From assembly GCF_002979975.1 (NCBI RefSeq), contig NZ_PCQD01000002.1, forward strand, positions 186,001 through 250,000: a stretch of 64,000 nt of DNA, read 5' to 3'. The DNA comes from Pseudomonas sp. MYb185. Its GTDB lineage: Bacteria; Pseudomonadota; Gammaproteobacteria; Pseudomonadales; Pseudomonadaceae. The notes beneath the pieces are model-generated. The model did not search any database. It had not been told where the DNA came from and saw nothing but the letters and a program-made list of their open reading frames with translations. Made by a program: the position numbers and the translations under genes. Of this stretch, positions 51,831 through 61,305 are shown in pieces (position 1 is the first letter of the stretch; every line of letters begins with the position of its first letter).

Positions 51831-52505
51831 TCAAAGCTGCGATGGCTGACGCTCCGACTGGGCCAGCTCCATGTGCTGCAGCGCCATGGCCGCCTGGGTG
51901 CGGGTGCGCACACCCAGCTTGCGAAAAATCGCGGTCACATGCGCCTTGACGGTAGCCTCGGAGACACTCAGCTCATAGGCGATCTGCTTGTTCAGCAGCC
52001 CATCGCAGACCATGCTCAGCACCCGGAACTGCTGGGGAGTCAGGCTTGCCAGCTGGGCGCTGATGGTCTCCTCCTCCATGGTCAGTGGGGCGGCATCCTC
52101 ATGCACCTGCGCCGGCCAGCAGACATCGCCATTGAGCACGTCCCGCACCGATTGCTGGATATTCTCCAGGCTGGAGGATTTGGGAATGAAGCCGCTGGCA
52201 CCGAAATCCCGTGCGCGCCTGACTACCGCCGCCTCTTCCTGGGCGGAGATGACCACCACCGGGACGTGCGGATACTGGCTGCGCAGCAATACCAGGCCGG
52301 AAAAACCGTGAGCGCCGGGCATGTTCAGATCGAGCAGGACCAGATCCCAGGCACTGCGCTGCTCGAGCAATGATTGCAGTTCGGCAATGGATCCGGCTTC
52401 TGTCAGCTTGATATCAGCGTCCAGGCCAATGCTCAGTGCCTGGAACAGCGCGCTGCGAAACAGCGGATGATCATCCGCAATCAGAATCTCATAGGTTGGC
52501 CCCAT
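51831..52505 (-). CDS. crbR: NarL/LuxR-type response regulator, CrbR/ErdR-like
   Basis: 224 aa. The receiver has DDHPLFRSAL, phospho-Asp59 in LVLLDLNMPG and the switch Lys in GFIPKSSS. The C-terminal HTH is LTPQQFRVLSMVCDGLLNKQ and SEATVKAHVTAIFRKLGVRT. It is the likely partner of the adjacent SSS-kinase and a candidate activator of acetyl-CoA synthetase genes, as for CrbR/ErdR. AAGG precedes the ATG. Confidence 0.92.
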   Translation of the reverse strand: MGPTYEILIADDHPLFRSALFQALSIGLDADIKLTEAGSIAELQSLLEQRSAWDLVLLDLNMPGAHGFSGLVLLRSQYPHVPVVVISAQEEAAVVRRARDFGASGFIPKSSSLENIQQSVRDVLNGDVCWPAQVHEDAAPLTMEEETISAQLASLTPQQFRVLSMVCDGLLNKQIAYELSVSEATVKAHVTAIFRKLGVRTRTQAAMALQHMELAQSERQPSQL

Positions 52506-52685
52506 GCCTTGCTTCCTGCCGCTTGTATGTTATGTATCGAGATGAGTCATATCGCAGCGGTACAGCCTGACACTGGTCGTCGCATCAGTCAATTTTGTTT
52601 GCCGGAACCTTTACCCCGCATGTCTGTCTTTCTCAGGTTCGGTGGCGCATAATTCGCCTTTTTCTCCGGCAGCACAAAGGTTTGC

Positions 52686-52817
52686 ATGAACCGCCACATC
52701 TATCGGGCCGACGCCCTGATGCTCTGCGGCATGCTGGTGGCCCAACTGGTGCCGATCTATCGGCAACGCCGGCTGGGCCGCGCCAGGGCTCAGCCGCAAC
52801 CGACCACCGGATGCTGA
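52686..52817 (+). CDS. putative 43-aa small protein
   Basis: ATG at 52686 follows AAAGGT with 4-5 nt spacing. The frame encodes MNRHIYRADALMLCGMLVAQ, then a basic C-terminal half and TGA at 52815. A short amphipathic hydrophobic segment is the only structure. It occupies the 400-bp gap between crbR and the PA3611-like gene. No family recognised; conservation is untested. Confidence 0.35.
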   Translation: MNRHIYRADALMLCGMLVAQLVPIYRQRRLGRARAQPQPTTGC

Positions 52818-52905
52818 ATAAAAATCCTTGTGATTCCAGAACCAGCGCCGGCAACGATGGTCACACATGTATCCTGACAGAAGCACACCGCACGGTGGAG
52901 ACCTT

Positions 52906-53304
52906 ATGCGTTACCTGATTGTATTGACCGCACTATTGATCGCCATGCCTAGCCAGGCTGTGTCGCTGCGTGACATCCGCCTCGAGGAAACCCTGAAGAA
53001 TGTCGCCCAGCAGAGCAGCAAGGACACCCCGCGCCAGATCAACGCCAATATCGTGGATGAAGGCTTCAGCGCCGAAGGCAAGGAGCTCATCAACCACCTG
53101 ACCGTGGATACCGAATATGCCGCGCGCATGCAAGGCGATCCGCTGATTGTACGCAGCCAGCTGCAGAGTAGCGTGTGCGCCGACCAGCGCTTCCGCCGGC
53201 TGCTGGACATGGGCGCGACGCTGACCTACCACTTCGTGCTGGCCGACTCCAGCCAGCCGGTACTGACCCAGAGCTTCGTGGCTGATCATTGCCAGTCCAT
53301 GTGA
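52906..53304 (+). CDS. PA3611-like exported protein (QSregVF-type family)
   Basis: 132 aa. The signal peptide (YLIVLTALLIAMPSQAVS) leads to a small domain with RQINANIVDEGFSAEGKELI and two cysteines (SVCADQRF; DHCQSM) that can form a disulfide. It resembles the P. aeruginosa PA3611 family, labelled putative quorum-sensing-regulated virulence factor, which lies in the same recA neighbourhood there. GGTGGAG precedes the ATG. Function unproven. Confidence 0.75.
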   Translation: MRYLIVLTALLIAMPSQAVSLRDIRLEETLKNVAQQSSKDTPRQINANIVDEGFSAEGKELINHLTVDTEYAARMQGDPLIVRSQLQSSVCADQRFRRLLDMGATLTYHFVLADSSQPVLTQSFVADHCQSM

Positions 53305-53448
53305 ACGGCACCCTTCTCCGCATCCCAGCTCCGCTCTGACGCATTCCCGCCCCTCATGGCTCCTGCCAGGCTGTGTCCGATCCATAGTAGACTGCTGTAT
53401 CAGCGTGCCGCAGTCGGAGCAACGCTGGTTTGACTCGAGGAGAAAGGC

Positions 53449-54522
53449 ATGTCAGAGGATACCCGCGCCACGGATTATCTGAGCCGGCATTGGCAGACCG
53501 GTAGCAGCGGTGTGCAGCAGAAGGTCGATGAATTGCTTGCCCTCGCTCACGGCGGCGGTGAGAACACCCCGCTTTACCGCGATATGCTGCTCAGCGTGGT
53601 GCGCATGGCTCAAGCCGATCGCGATCGCTGGGATGCCAAGATCATGCGCCAGACCCTGTACGAACTGGAGGAAGCCTTCTCGCGCCTGGAACAGTTCAAG
53701 CGCCGGCGCAAGGTCACCGTCTTCGGCTCCGCGCGCACTCCCCTGGATCGCAGCCTGTATGCGCTGGCCCGGGACATGGGCAAGGCACTGTCGGAGCATG
53801 ACTACATGACCATCACCGGGGGTGGTGGCGGCATCATGGAAGCTGCCCACGTCGGTGCCGGGCTGGACAACAGCCTGGGCTTCAATATCACCCTGCCCTT
53901 CGAGCAGAAAGCCAACCGGGTGGTCAGCGGCACCAGCCACGACCTGTCGTTCCGCTTTTTCTTCCTGCGCAAGCTGTTCTTCGTCAAGGAGGCCGATGCG
54001 CTGATCCTGTGCCCCGGCGGCTTCGGTACGCTGGATGAGACGCTGGAAGTGCTGACCCTGATCCAGACCGGCAAGAGCCCAGTGGTGCCGGTGATCCTGC
54101 TGGATGAACCCGACGGCAACTACTGGAAGGGATTGACCAGCTTCTTCCGTGACCAGTTGCTGGCCGAAGGCTACATCCTCGAGGCCGATCTGAATCTGCT
54201 GCAGCTGGCCAACTCACCGCAACAGGCGATGCGGCATATTCTGGCGTTCTACAGCAACTATCACTCCTCGCGCTGGCTGCACGATGAGTTCGTGCTGCGC
54301 CTGAATCGGCCATTGAATGACGCGGCACTGGCACGGTTCAACGAGAGCTTCGCCGACATCTGTGCCGGTGGTGGCTTCGTCCAGCAACTGAGCGGTGATC
54401 CGCAGGGCGACGAGCCCGAACTGCAGTCATTGGCCCGTCTGACCTTTCCCTTCAATGGCCGCGCCCAAGGGCGACTACGGGCACTGATCGATGCGGTGAA
54501 CACAGCGGAAAACCTGCTGTAA
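53449..54522 (+). CDS. LOG family protein (lysine decarboxylase-like fold)
   Basis: 357 aa. The LOG core lies in the middle: KVTVFGSARTPLDR, MTITGGGGGIMEAAHVGAGL and the phosphate-binding PGGFGTLDETLEVLTLIQTG. It has N-terminal (about 85 aa) and C-terminal extensions beyond the ~190-aa cytokinin-activating LOG enzymes, so it belongs to the longer bacterial group that may act as a nucleotide 5'-monophosphate nucleosidase. GAGGAGAAAGG precedes the ATG. Confidence 0.9.
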   Translation: MSEDTRATDYLSRHWQTGSSGVQQKVDELLALAHGGGENTPLYRDMLLSVVRMAQADRDRWDAKIMRQTLYELEEAFSRLEQFKRRRKVTVFGSARTPLDRSLYALARDMGKALSEHDYMTITGGGGGIMEAAHVGAGLDNSLGFNITLPFEQKANRVVSGTSHDLSFRFFFLRKLFFVKEADALILCPGGFGTLDETLEVLTLIQTGKSPVVPVILLDEPDGNYWKGLTSFFRDQLLAEGYILEADLNLLQLANSPQQAMRHILAFYSNYHSSRWLHDEFVLRLNRPLNDAALARFNESFADICAGGGFVQQLSGDPQGDEPELQSLARLTFPFNGRAQGRLRALIDAVNTAENLL

Positions 54523-54593
54523 CCAACCCGCTGTTCCAGCCGGGCTGCGATTACTACCAGCTCGATGACAATTGCAATCGGTCCTATCCGTTC

Positions 54594-54720
54594 CGTCATT
54601 GCGAGCCACGCCGTGGCGCGGCAATCCAGCGGGCTGAGGCATCCACGGGGCCTGGTCAACTGGTATCTGCCGGCAGGCATGGTGTCATGGATTGCTTCAC
54701 CCTGCGGGTTCGCAATGACG
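54594..54720. repeat. MITE-like element with 11-bp terminal inverted repeats, copy B
   Basis: The 127-bp element starts CGTCATTGCGA and ends TCGCAATGACG. The reverse complement matches copy A (5600-5692) in its arms, including GTGAAGCAATCCA and CTGGATTGCC, but has a longer, different centre. It lies between the convergent LOG and recX genes. Confidence 0.85.
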
Positions 54721-54771
54721 GGAAGGGAAAGGAGGGAGAATGGGGGTAACGTGGCGGTGTCGTGGCCGTTG

Positions 54772-55215
54772 TCAGCGAGGAAAATGGCCACCAAAACCGC
54801 GATACTGCATGAAGCGCTGCTGCCGGGCCCGTTCTTTCAGATCCTCGGCCGGCCCCTCGGGAAAGCGCTTGGCAAACGCCGTTTGCGCCAGCGCACTCCA
54901 GTCCCAGGCCGCATCCTGCAGCACCTGGTCGATCAGACTCTCGGCCACGCCACGCTGGCGCAATTCCTCACGCAGGCGCACTGGGCCATAGCCGCGCTGG
55001 CTGCGGGAATAGACGTAGGCTTCACAGAAACGCGCATCACTGAGCAGCCCCTCACTCTGCAGCCGCTCCAGCTCGATCTCCGCCATCTCGGCGGCTGCGC
55101 CACGCTGGCGCAGCTTGCGCAGCATTTCACCATAACAGTGTTCGCGCCGGGCCAGCAGGTCCAGAGCGGTCCGGCGGATGGCCGCCGGAGTATCCAGGCT
55201 GCGCTTGGCAAACAT
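54772..55215 (-). CDS. recX: RecX regulator of RecA
   Basis: 147 aa. The helical repeats ALDLLARREHCYGEMLRKLR, LLSDARFCEAYVYSRSQRGY and GPVRLREELRQRGV are typical of RecX, which caps RecA filaments. It starts 17 bp after the recA stop and would be expressed from the recA promoter by partial read-through. Confidence 0.94.
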   Translation of the reverse strand: MFAKRSLDTPAAIRRTALDLLARREHCYGEMLRKLRQRGAAAEMAEIELERLQSEGLLSDARFCEAYVYSRSQRGYGPVRLREELRQRGVAESLIDQVLQDAAWDWSALAQTAFAKRFPEGPAEDLKERARQQRFMQYRGFGGHFPR

Positions 55216-55231
55216 GCTTCAGGCGCCCGGC

Positions 55232-56272
55232 TCAGCCGTCGATATCGGCATTCTCTTCGACCGCTGCCGCGGTCTTGCTGCTCGGCTTGGGCAGCAGCTC
55301 GTCGCGAATGGCCTTCTCGATCTCGTCGGCAACCTCCGGGTTCTCCGCCAGGAACTTGGCCGCATTGGCCTTGCCCTGACCGATCTTGCTGCCCTTGTAG
55401 CTGTACCAGGCACCGGACTTCTCGATCTGGCCGATCTGTACACCCAGGTCGATGATCTCGGCATTGTGGTAGATACCGGTACCGTAGAGGATCTGGAACT
55501 CGGCCTGGCGGAATGGCGGCGCCACCTTGTTCTTCACTACCTTGACCCGGGTTTCGCTGCCGATCACCTCGTCACCTTCCTTCACCGCACCGGTGCGGCG
55601 AATGTCCAGACGTACCGAGGAGTAGAATTTCAGCGCGTTACCACCGGTGGTGGTTTCCGGGTTGCCGAACATCACACCGATCTTCATGCGGATCTGGTTG
55701 ATGAAGATCACCAGGCAGTTGGCGTTCTTGATGTTGCCGGTGATCTTGCGCAGCGCCTGGGACATCAGGCGGGCCTGCACGCCGACGTGGTGGTCACCCA
55801 TGTCACCCTCGATCTCGGCCTTGGGCACCAGGGCCGCCACCGAGTCGACGATGATCACGTCAACCGCATTGGAACGCACCAGCATGTCGGTGATCTCCAG
55901 CGCCTGCTCGCCGGTGTCGGGCTGAGATACCAGCAGGTCATCCACGTTCACGCCCAGCTTGCCGGCGTATTCCGGGTCCAGTGCGTGCTCGGCGTCGACG
56001 AAGGCGCAGGTGGCACCGTTCTTCTGCGCCTGGGCGATGACCGACAGGGTCAGTGTGGTCTTGCCGGACGACTCGGGGCCGTAGATCTCGACGATCCGAC
56101 CCTTGGGCAGACCGCCCAGGCCCAGCGCGATGTCCAGCCCCAGCGAACCGGTGGAGATCGACGGGATCGCCTGGCGCTCGTGATCGCCCATGCGCATGAC
56201 CGCGCCCTTGCCAAATTGACGTTCAATCTGACTCAAAGCCGCCGATAGCGCCTTTTTCTTGTTGTCGTCCAT
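55232..56272 (-). CDS. recA: recombinase RecA
   Basis: 346 aa. The N-terminal [20 protein letters not shown], Walker [11 protein letters not shown] (residues 65-74), Walker [11 protein letters not shown], and loop L2 [20 protein letters not shown] region are all present. It forms nucleoprotein filaments for recombination and SOS induction. AGAGGA lies before the ATG. A LexA box is 55 bp upstream. Confidence 0.99.
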   Translation of the reverse strand: MDDNKKKALSAALSQIERQFGKGAVMRMGDHERQAIPSISTGSLGLDIALGLGGLPKGRIVEIYGPESSGKTTLTLSVIAQAQKNGATCAFVDAEHALDPEYAGKLGVNVDDLLVSQPDTGEQALEITDMLVRSNAVDVIIVDSVAALVPKAEIEGDMGDHHVGVQARLMSQALRKITGNIKNANCLVIFINQIRMKIGVMFGNPETTTGGNALKFYSSVRLDIRRTGAVKEGDEVIGSETRVKVVKNKVAPPFRQAEFQILYGTGIYHNAEIIDLGVQIGQIEKSGAWYSYKGSKIGQGKANAAKFLAENPEVADEIEKAIRDELLPKPSSKTAAAVEENADIDG

Positions 56273-56325
56273 TGTGCATCCTCTTGGTATGGCGGGTACG
56301 CGAACGTCCCGGATAAGATTAAGTA

Positions 56326-56341
56326 CTGTATATATGGTCAG
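56326..56341 (-). promoter_or_regulatory. LexA (SOS) box upstream of recA
   Basis: CTGTATATATGGTCAG has the CTG-N10-CAG form with an AT-rich centre, and is placed at the recA promoter. Confidence 0.9.
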
Positions 56342-56386
56342 TATTATTTCACAGTTGTCCGGGCGCGCCTACCCCCTCATGCAGCA

Positions 56387-56905
56387 TTATGCCGAGCGGT
56401 TCACAGCCAGCTTCTCGGTCTCGGCGATCAGCCCCTGCAGGCCGTGCAGTACCGCTTGTGCGCGCACATCACGGCGGCTGCCCTGGATGCGTCGGCACTG
56501 GGTGAGCACACCCCGGTCACGCACCGCCCAGGCGAACCAGACGGTACCCACCGGTTTGTCCGGCGTGCCGCCGTCAGGCCCGGCGATACCGCTGACCGCC
56601 ACCGCCAGATCCGCCCCGGCCGCCTCCATGGCACCCTCGGCCATGGCCCGAACCACCGGCTCGCTCACCGCGCCGAACTGCAGCAGATCCTCCTCGGACA
56701 CGGCCACCCAGCGTACCTTGCTGTGATTGGCGTAGGTGACGAAACCGGTATCGAACCAGCCGGAGCTGCCGCTGACGCGGGTGATTGCCTCGGCAATACC
56801 GCCACCGGTACAGGATTCAGCCGTAGTGACCCGCAGCCCCAGCTGGCGCAGGGCATTGCCCAGGCGCGCGGCAGCGGAATCGATCAATGGGTCATATTGC
56901 GACAT
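56387..56905 (-). CDS. pncC: CinA C-terminal family nicotinamide-nucleotide amidohydrolase
   Basis: 172 aa, corresponding to the stand-alone CinA C-terminal domain. Motifs: [17 protein letters not shown], SYANxxK-like [10 protein letters not shown], and [20 protein letters not shown]. It deamidates NMN to nicotinate mononucleotide. The second ATG (56905) is taken because AAGGAG abuts the first but is 6 nt from this one. It is divergent from mutS and in the usual position beside recA. Confidence 0.94.
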   Translation of the reverse strand: MSQYDPLIDSAAARLGNALRQLGLRVTTAESCTGGGIAEAITRVSGSSGWFDTGFVTYANHSKVRWVAVSEEDLLQFGAVSEPVVRAMAEGAMEAAGADLAVAVSGIAGPDGGTPDKPVGTVWFAWAVRDRGVLTQCRRIQGSRRDVRAQAVLHGLQGLIAETEKLAVNRSA

Positions 56906-57000
56906 CTGCATCTCCTTCAGTATCTTGCTTAAAAGATGGCACCGCTTTGTTAGACTATGCCGCCTCTTGCACTATTCAGATTATCGAACCAGGAACCTCC

Positions 57001-59577
57001 ATGAGCCGCGCCGAGAAATCCGTTACCCATACGCCGATGATGCAACAGTACTTCGGCATCAAGCAGCAGCACCCCGATCAGCTGCTGTTCTATCGGATGG
57101 GCGATTTCTACGAGTTGTTCCATGATGATGCAAAAAAAGCCGCACGTCTGCTGGATATCACCCTCACCGCCCGGGGCAACTCCGCAGGCCAGCCGATTCC
57201 CATGGCCGGCATCCCCTTCCATGCCGCCGAGGGCTATCTGGCCAAGCTGGTCAAGCTCGGCGAATCGGTAGTGATCTGCGAGCAGATCGGCGATCCGGCC
57301 ACCAGCAAGGGGCCGGTCGAGCGGCAGGTAGTACGCATCCTGACCCCCGGCACGGTCAGCGATGAAGCGCTGCTGGATGAGCGACGCGACAACCTGCTGG
57401 CAGCACTGGTCGGCAGCGAACGGGCCTTCGGTCTGGCCACGCTGGACATCAACAGCGGCCGTTTCACCGCCATGGAGCTGAAAGGCTGGGAAACCCTGCT
57501 CGGCGAACTGGAGCGGCTGGCCCCGGCGGAGCTGCTGATCCCCGACGACTGGGAAGCCAATACGCCGATCGAGCGTCGCCGCTCGGTGCGCCGTCGCGCG
57601 CCCTGGGAGTTCGACCAGGACAGCGCGCACAAGGCGCTGACCCAGCAGTTCGGCACCAAGGATCTGGTCGGCTTCGGCTGCGCCGACCTGAGCCTCGGCC
57701 TCGGTGCAGCCGGAGCCCTGCTCGGTTACGCCAAGGAAACCCAGCGCACTGCCCTGCCCCACCTGCGCAGCATCGCCCAGGAGCGCTTCGAGGACAGCGT
57801 GGTGATCGACAGCGCCAGCCGGCGCAACCTGGAGATCGACTGCAACCTGGGTGGTGGCCGCGACAATACCCTGCTCGATGTGCTGGACCACACCGCCACC
57901 GCCATGGGTAGCCGCCTGCTGGCCCGCTGGCTGAACCGCCCGCTGCGCAGAATGGCGACCCTGCAGGCCCGCCAGGACAGCATCGCCGGGCTGATCGAAG
58001 ACTACCATTACGAGACCATCCACCCGGTGCTCAAGGGCATCGGCGATATCGAGCGCATCCTGGCGCGGGTCGCCCTGCGCTCGGCCCGACCGCGGGATCT
58101 GGCGCGACTGCGCGACGCCCTGGCCGCGCTACCGGAACTGCAGAGCACCCTGGAGCCGGTGACCACCTCGCATATCCGCGAGCTGGCCGAGTCAGTGTCC
58201 ACCTACCCGGAACTGGCGCAGTTGCTGCAGCGGGCGATCATCGACAACCCGCCAGCGGTGATCCGCGATGGCGGCGTGATCAAGGAAGGCTATGACAGCG
58301 AGCTGGACGAGCTGCAGAACATCAGCGAGAACGCCGGCCAGTACCTGATCGACCTGGAAACCCGCGAGCGCGAGCGTACCGGCCTGTCCACCCTGAAGGT
58401 CGGCTACAACCGCGTGCATGGCTATTTCATCGAGCTGTCGCGCGGCCAGTCGGCACAGGCTCCGGCCGACTATATCCGCCGGCAGACGCTCAAGGGCGCC
58501 GAGCGCTTCATCACCCCAGAACTCAAGGAGTTCGAGGACAAGGCGCTGTCGGCCCGCAGCCGCGCCCTGGCACGGGAAAAACAACTGTACGACGAGCTGC
58601 TCGATCGCCTCAACGAAGACCTGGCCCGCCTGCAGGACAGCGCCGCCGCGCTGGCACAGCTGGATGTGTTGAGCTGCCTGGCCGAACGCGCCATCAGCCT
58701 GGACTACTGCCGACCGCAGTTTGTCGCAGACAGCGGGCAGCTGTGCATCGAACAGGGCCGCCACCCGGTGGTGGAGAAGGTGCTCGACAGTCCCTTCGTC
58801 GCCAATGACCTGAGCCTCACTCCCGAAACCCGCATGCTGGTGATCACCGGTCCGAACATGGGCGGTAAGTCGACCTACATGCGCCAGACCGCGCTGATCG
58901 TGCTGCTGGCCCATATCGGCGCCTTCGTTCCGGCAGCCAGGGTCGAACTGTCCCCGGTCGACCGCATCTTCACCCGTATCGGCTCCAGCGACGACCTGGC
59001 CGGTGGCCGCTCGACCTTCATGGTCGAAATGAGCGAAACCGCCAACATCCTGCACAACGCCACCGATGCCAGCCTGGTGCTGATGGACGAGGTGGGGCGC
59101 GGCACCAGCACCTTCGACGGACTGTCACTGGCCTGGTCCGCCGCCGAATACCTGGCCAGGGTGCGTGCCTTCACCCTGTTCGCCACCCACTATTTCGAAC
59201 TGACCGCCCTGGCCGACAGCGACCCGACCGTGGCCAACGTGCACCTGAACGCCACCGAGCACAATGAGCGCATCGTGTTCCTGCATACCGTACTGCCCGG
59301 CCCGGCCAGTCAGAGCTACGGTCTGCAGGTGGCGCAACTGGCCGGCGTGCCGCGGCCGGTGATCGAACGCGCGCGCCAGCACCTGGCCAACCTGGAACAG
59401 CAGAGCCTGAACCAGTCCTCGGCCAGCCATGCCGCCAGCAGCCAACCAGTGCAGAACGACCTGTTCGCCACCGCCGCCCATCCACTGGTGGAGGCCATGC
59501 AACAGCTCAAACCGGACGAGCTGACTCCCCGGCAGGCACTGGAACTGCTATATCAATGGAAAGCGGAACTGGCGTGA
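57001..59577 (+). CDS. mutS: DNA mismatch repair protein MutS
   Basis: 858 aa. The mismatch-contact motif [13 protein letters not shown] (Phe-x-Glu) lies near residue 35. Walker A is [14 protein letters not shown] (about 616-629), Walker [17 protein letters not shown] and FATHYFEL complete the ATPase. The C-terminal tail reaches YQWKAELA. The ATG at 57001 follows AGGAA; the open frame continues upstream without similarity. Confidence 0.99.
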   Translation: MSRAEKSVTHTPMMQQYFGIKQQHPDQLLFYRMGDFYELFHDDAKKAARLLDITLTARGNSAGQPIPMAGIPFHAAEGYLAKLVKLGESVVICEQIGDPATSKGPVERQVVRILTPGTVSDEALLDERRDNLLAALVGSERAFGLATLDINSGRFTAMELKGWETLLGELERLAPAELLIPDDWEANTPIERRRSVRRRAPWEFDQDSAHKALTQQFGTKDLVGFGCADLSLGLGAAGALLGYAKETQRTALPHLRSIAQERFEDSVVIDSASRRNLEIDCNLGGGRDNTLLDVLDHTATAMGSRLLARWLNRPLRRMATLQARQDSIAGLIEDYHYETIHPVLKGIGDIERILARVALRSARPRDLARLRDALAALPELQSTLEPVTTSHIRELAESVSTYPELAQLLQRAIIDNPPAVIRDGGVIKEGYDSELDELQNISENAGQYLIDLETRERERTGLSTLKVGYNRVHGYFIELSRGQSAQAPADYIRRQTLKGAERFITPELKEFEDKALSARSRALAREKQLYDELLDRLNEDLARLQDSAAALAQLDVLSCLAERAISLDYCRPQFVADSGQLCIEQGRHPVVEKVLDSPFVANDLSLTPETRMLVITGPNMGGKSTYMRQTALIVLLAHIGAFVPAARVELSPVDRIFTRIGSSDDLAGGRSTFMVEMSETANILHNATDASLVLMDEVGRGTSTFDGLSLAWSAAEYLARVRAFTLFATHYFELTALADSDPTVANVHLNATEHNERIVFLHTVLPGPASQSYGLQVAQLAGVPRPVIERARQHLANLEQQSLNQSSASHAASSQPVQNDLFATAAHPLVEAMQQLKPDELTPRQALELLYQWKAELA

Positions 59578-59583
59578 AACACC

Positions 59584-59602
59584 ACAAATGATATTCATTA
59601 TC
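59584..59602 (+). promoter_or_regulatory. Fur-like box between mutS and fdxA
   Basis: ACAAATGATATTCATTATC matches the Fur consensus at 15 of 19 positions. It begins 6 bp after the mutS stop and 124 bp before fdxA. Confidence 0.65.
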
Positions 59603-59725
59603 ATTAAACATGCTCAGATATGCCGCAAACGTGGTAAAAGTTGCATGCTCGCGCTGCACCAATATCGAAACATCTGGTAGAATGCGCGCCATCTTTGTGA
59701 CGCGCCTTTCTGGGAGAGACCTGCC

Positions 59726-60049
59726 ATGACCTTTGTTGTGACCGACAACTGCATCAAATGCAAGTACACCGATTGCGTTGAGGTCTGCCCTGTCGATTGT
59801 TTCTACGAAGGTCCGAACTTCCTGGTCATCCATCCGGACGAGTGCATCGACTGCGCCCTGTGCGAGCCCGAGTGCCCAGCCAACGCGATTTTTGCCGAAG
59901 ATGAGCTGCCAGAAGATCAGCAAGGCTTCATCGAACTGAACGCCGAGCTGGCCGATGTGTGGCCGAACATCACCGAGAAGAAGGATGCCCTGCCCGACGC
60001 CGAGGAGTGGGATGGCGTGCCGGACAAGCTGGAGCATCTGGAGCGCTGA
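59726..60049 (+). CDS. fdxA: ferredoxin FdxA (7Fe/8Fe type)
   Basis: 107 aa. The cluster cysteines lie in [20 protein letters not shown] and [17 protein letters not shown], the standard FdxA spacing for a 3Fe-4S and a 4Fe-4S cluster. GGGAGAG precedes the ATG. It lies downstream of mutS as in P. aeruginosa; there rsmZ and rpoS follow, but neither is seen here. Confidence 0.97.
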   Translation: MTFVVTDNCIKCKYTDCVEVCPVDCFYEGPNFLVIHPDECIDCALCEPECPANAIFAEDELPEDQQGFIELNAELADVWPNITEKKDALPDAEEWDGVPDKLEHLER

Positions 60050-60073
60050 GTTCAGAAGTTTTCAGTGTGAATG

Positions 60074-60104
60074 AAAAAGGCTGACCCGCGGGTCAGCCTT
60101 TTTT
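60074..60104. terminator. intrinsic terminator after fdxA
   Basis: AAAAAGGCTGACC / GGTCAGCCTTTTTT with a 3-nt loop, 25 bp after the fdxA stop. The A-tract on the other side also serves the convergent acyl-CoA dehydrogenase operon. Confidence 0.92.
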
Positions 60105-60128
60105 GTGGCGCTTCATTTACAGGAGCGC

Positions 60129-61295
60129 TCAGCGCGAGCGTGGCATGCCCAGCCCGAACTGGGCAATCAGCTCACGCTGAATCTCGTTAGTACCCCCGCC
60201 GAAGGTCAGCGTGACGCAGGCACGCACATCGTACTCCAGTTCGCCCTGCAGAAAGGCTGCGGCGCTGCCCTCACGGACCAGTCCGTTGGCGCCTACCACT
60301 TCACTGAGCTTGCGCAGAATATCGACTACCGACTCGGAACCGAACACCTTGGTGGTCGAGGCCAGCGCCACGTCCATCTGTCCCTGGTCCAGACCAGCAG
60401 CGATGCGGAAGTTGATCAGACGCATCGCCTCGATCCGGGCATAGCACTCGGCAAGCAGGCTGCGCACCCAGGCCTGATCCATGGCGCGTCGTCCCTGTTC
60501 ATCCTCGGCCCGGGCCCACAGGTAGACCTTGCGGAAGATACCCACCACCCGGTCCGACCAGGAGCCAAGCCCCAGCCGCTCATGGTTGAGCTGCGCAGTG
60601 ACCAATTGCCAGCCCTTGTTCAACTCGCCTACCAGCATGTCCTTCGGTACCCTGACGTTGTCATAGTAGGTCGCTGCAGTCGGGTTGCTACAGGTGGGAA
60701 TCAGCGTGTGTGAGAAGCCTTCGGCGTTGGTATCGACGATCATGATCGAAATACCCTTGTGCCGAGCCTCATCCGGGTTGGTGCGCGCCGCCAGCCAGAT
60801 GTAGTCCGCCGAATGCGCACCGGAGGTCCACAGCTTGTTGCCGTTGACCACAAAATGATCCTCCTCCACTCGGGCCGAGGTTTTCAGCGTAGCCAGGTCG
60901 CTGCCGGCACCCGGCTCGGAATAGCCGATGGCGAAATGGATCTGGCCAGCAGCAATACCCGGCAGAAACTGCTCCTTCTGCGCCTGGGTACCGTGCGCCA
61001 TCAACGCCGGCCCCACGGTACTGATGGTGACGAAGGGCAAGGGCGCACCCGCGATATTGGCCTCCTCGAAGAAGATCAGCTGCTCGGTCGCGCCGTAGCC
61101 CTGGCCACCGTATTCCTTCGGCCAGCCCACCGCCAGCCAGCCGTCCTGGCCCATCTGCCGGACCAGTCGGTTGGACGTCTCAGACCCCTCCGCACCGCGC
61201 AGTTCGCAGCGCAGTTCATCGGTCATCAGGTTGTTGAAGTAATCGCGCACTTCAAGGCGCAGTTTTTTCTGTTCCGCGGTCAGATCGACATACAT
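60129..61295 (-). CDS. acyl-CoA dehydrogenase, FadE29/ChsE-type subunit
   Basis: 388 aa. Flavin/substrate motifs IHFAIGYSEPGAGSDLATLK and NGNKLWTSGAHSADYIWL are clear. The C-terminal FGGGTNEIQRELIAQFGLG region ends the protein. The pairing with a second, divergent dehydrogenase in the same operon suggests a heteromeric alpha-beta enzyme, as in steroid side-chain degradation. GGAG lies 6 nt before the ATG. It starts 10 bp after the thiolase-like gene. Confidence 0.9.
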   Translation of the reverse strand: MYVDLTAEQKKLRLEVRDYFNNLMTDELRCELRGAEGSETSNRLVRQMGQDGWLAVGWPKEYGGQGYGATEQLIFFEEANIAGAPLPFVTISTVGPALMAHGTQAQKEQFLPGIAAGQIHFAIGYSEPGAGSDLATLKTSARVEEDHFVVNGNKLWTSGAHSADYIWLAARTNPDEARHKGISIMIVDTNAEGFSHTLIPTCSNPTAATYYDNVRVPKDMLVGELNKGWQLVTAQLNHERLGLGSWSDRVVGIFRKVYLWARAEDEQGRRAMDQAWVRSLLAECYARIEAMRLINFRIAAGLDQGQMDVALASTTKVFGSESVVDILRKLSEVVGANGLVREGSAAAFLQGELEYDVRACVTLTFGGGTNEIQRELIAQFGLGMPRSR

Positions 61296-61305
61296 GCTGC
61301 GCTCC

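Noticed and set aside
60050-60128. rsmZ sRNA expected downstream of fdxA
   Set aside because: Only a short linker and a terminator are present; no series of GGA hairpins is seen.
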